Origin: an uncultured Peptococcaceae bacterium
Lineage (GTDB): Bacteria > Bacillota > Peptococcia > Peptococcales > Peptococcaceae
Assembly: GCA_902496505.1 (NCBI GenBank)
Contig: CABVBB010000001.1
Span: 1-23,967, forward strand
Length of the DNA: 23,967 nucleotides
Direction: 5' to 3'
Shown here: positions 22,775 to 23,967 of the stretch, piece after piece
Numbering within the stretch: the stretch's first letter is position 1
Layout of the letters: every line of letters begins with the position of its first letter
Program-made: the position numbers and the translations under genes
The notes under the pieces: model-generated
Seen by the model: the letters and a program-made list of their open reading frames with translations, nothing else
The model's database searches: none
Told to the model about the DNA's origin: nothing

Positions 22775-23967
22775 TTAAAGCCTCTCCAGCGCCGTTCCCT
22801 TCAGCCAGCGTCCTCTGGCCAGCCGCAGCAGAAAGACCGCGCCGCGCACACAGAGCTCTGTGCACATGGCGATCCACACGCCTCTCAGCCCCAGACGCGG
22901 CGCCAGATAAGCCGCCAGCGGCAAGCGCACACACCACATCGTCAAAAAATTCATCCCGCTGGGCACCAGCGTATCGCCCGCACCGCGGAACACGCCAGAG
23001 GCTACGATGGACGCCCCATAGAGCGGCTCGGCAAATGCCTCGATCCGCAGGACGGCAGCGCCTAACGTTCGGATAGCCGCATCCGGCGACAACAAGCCGA
23101 TCATGAGCGGCGCCCCTGCATACATGAGCACCGCCGCCACGCTCATCACCACCATGCCTAAGCCCACAGCGAGCCAGCCCAACCGCCTGGCCAATCCCCT
23201 GCGGCCTGCGCCGATGCTTTGACCGATGATAGCTGTGGCCGCCATCCCGATGCCATAGCCCGGCATATAGCAGAGACTCTCCGCTGTGACCGCAAAGGCA
23301 TTGGCCGCGATGGCGATCGTCCCCAGCGGCGCGACGATGCGCGTAGCCGCCACCTGCGCCCCGCTCATCATCATTTGCTCAAAGCCCACCGGTACAGCGA
23401 TCAGCAGGGCTTTCTTGAACACCTCTCCCGAAAAAACGAAGCCCTCTCCCGACCGCAGCCGGAGCGGCCGCGACCGCAGGAGCAGCCACGCCAGCATGAC
23501 TAAGGCTGTTATGGCTTCTGCCAAGGCTGTGCCCAACGCCGCACCTGCCGCACCCCAACCCGCTCCCGGCAGCGTGATGGTCTGCCCCATGAGCAGCACC
23601 GAGCGCGTGGGAAAAATGAGCAGCAGATTGAAGATCACATCTTCCAGACACATGAGCATATTGAGCACGCTGGGAACGCGCATATTGCCGCTGCTCTGCA
23701 AAAATCCCCCCGCCAGTGAATTCATTTGGACAAACGGCAGTGACAGCGCATAGATCAAAAAATAATTGGCCGCATCACGCTGGATAGCAGCCGCTCCGCC
23801 CAGCCAGGCCGGCAGACTCCTGCCGATGGCCAAGCCTAGTACGGCAAGTGCCAGACTGACGCCCAGTCCTGCCAAAAGCCCCTGCTTCACCGTCTGCCGG
23901 GCCAAAGCCTCCCTGCCTGCACCCAGCTGCTGCGCCGCCTGGACTGTGAAGCCGCAGGTAACGGCCG
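22775..23967 (-). CDS. MATE-family efflux protein (N-terminus beyond window)
   Basis: The frame is open to the right edge, so the gene is cut; about 397 codons are visible. An in-frame TTG at 23905 is not the start, since the upstream residues (VQAAQQLGAGREALARQTV) are the usual MATE segment after the second membrane helix. The rest has about ten membrane segments with MATE-type motifs: FVQMNSLAGGFLQSSGNMRVP after helix 4, GVFRGAGDTLVP and GIGMAATAIIGQSIGAGRRG in the second half. MATE proteins export cationic drugs or metabolites using Na+ or H+. It heads the amino-acid ABC genes in one transcript. Confidence 0.92.
   Translation of the reverse strand, partial: AVTCGFTVQAAQQLGAGREALARQTVKQGLLAGLGVSLALAVLGLAIGRSLPAWLGGAAAIQRDAANYFLIYALSLPFVQMNSLAGGFLQSSGNMRVPSVLNMLMCLEDVIFNLLLIFPTRSVLLMGQTITLPGAGWGAAGAALGTALAEAITALVMLAWLLLRSRPLRLRSGEGFVFSGEVFKKALLIAVPVGFEQMMMSGAQVAATRIVAPLGTIAIAANAFAVTAESLCYMPGYGIGMAATAIIGQSIGAGRRGLARRLGWLAVGLGMVVMSVAAVLMYAGAPLMIGLLSPDAAIRTLGAAVLRIEAFAEPLYGASIVASGVFRGAGDTLVPSGMNFLTMWCVRLPLAAYLAPRLGLRGVWIAMCTELCVRGAVFLLRLARGRWLKGTALERL

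Noticed and set aside
22758..22937. N-terminal extension of the ABC permease to 22937
   Set aside because: It overlaps the MATE coding region, is Arg/Ala rich and not membrane-like, and the ATG at 22757 has a proper ribosome site.
1..23967. CRISPR arrays, tRNA or rRNA genes, transposase genes
   Set aside because: No regularly spaced repeats, no tRNA-like cloverleaf with T-loop consensus, no rRNA signature and no transposase or integrase were seen.

Overview
The window is a stretch of bacterial chromosome dominated by a complete ethanolamine-utilisation (eut) microcompartment operon. The operon runs on the minus strand from about 20.3 kb down to 7.1 kb. The gene order (G-S-P-A-B-C-L-K-E-M-T-pduL-X-N-H-Q), the PduL-type phosphotransacylase, the AGGAGG ribosome sites and the intrinsic terminators suggest a Bacillota (Firmicutes) anaerobe. 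The LysR regulators and SLC13 permease would fit a Negativicutes-type member, but I cannot fix the genus from sequence alone.

Right edge (20.5-24.0 kb, minus strand): a MATE efflux protein cut by the window end, then a polar amino-acid ABC importer (permease, ATPase, lipoprotein receptor), closed by a strong terminator. The eut operon follows. EutBC, supported by the reactivase EutA and the adenosyltransferase EutT, splits ethanolamine to acetaldehyde and ammonia. EutE makes acetyl-CoA, PduL makes acetyl phosphate, EutG reduces acetaldehyde to ethanol. EutS, EutL, EutK-like, EutM and EutN build the shell, and EutH imports ethanolamine. EutP and EutQ are accessory. No EutV/EutW two-component system and no EutR regulator is present in the window.

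Two non-coding stretches interrupt the operon. The eutC-eutL gap (450 bases) holds a 100-bp element with 16-bp terminal inverted repeats and a dense set of nested hairpins. The eutM-eutT gap (237 bases) holds mutually exclusive hairpins ending in an intrinsic terminator just before the eutT ribosome site.

Left part (1-7.0 kb): a LysR regulator (plus strand) divergent from a large alkaline-phosphatase-superfamily hydrolase, a translationally coupled pair of LysR genes, an SLC13-type permease, and the 5' end of a second hydrolase of the same family cut by the left edge. This looks like an uptake-and-hydrolysis cluster with its own regulators. A link to ethanolamine release from phosphodiesters is attractive but is only inference.
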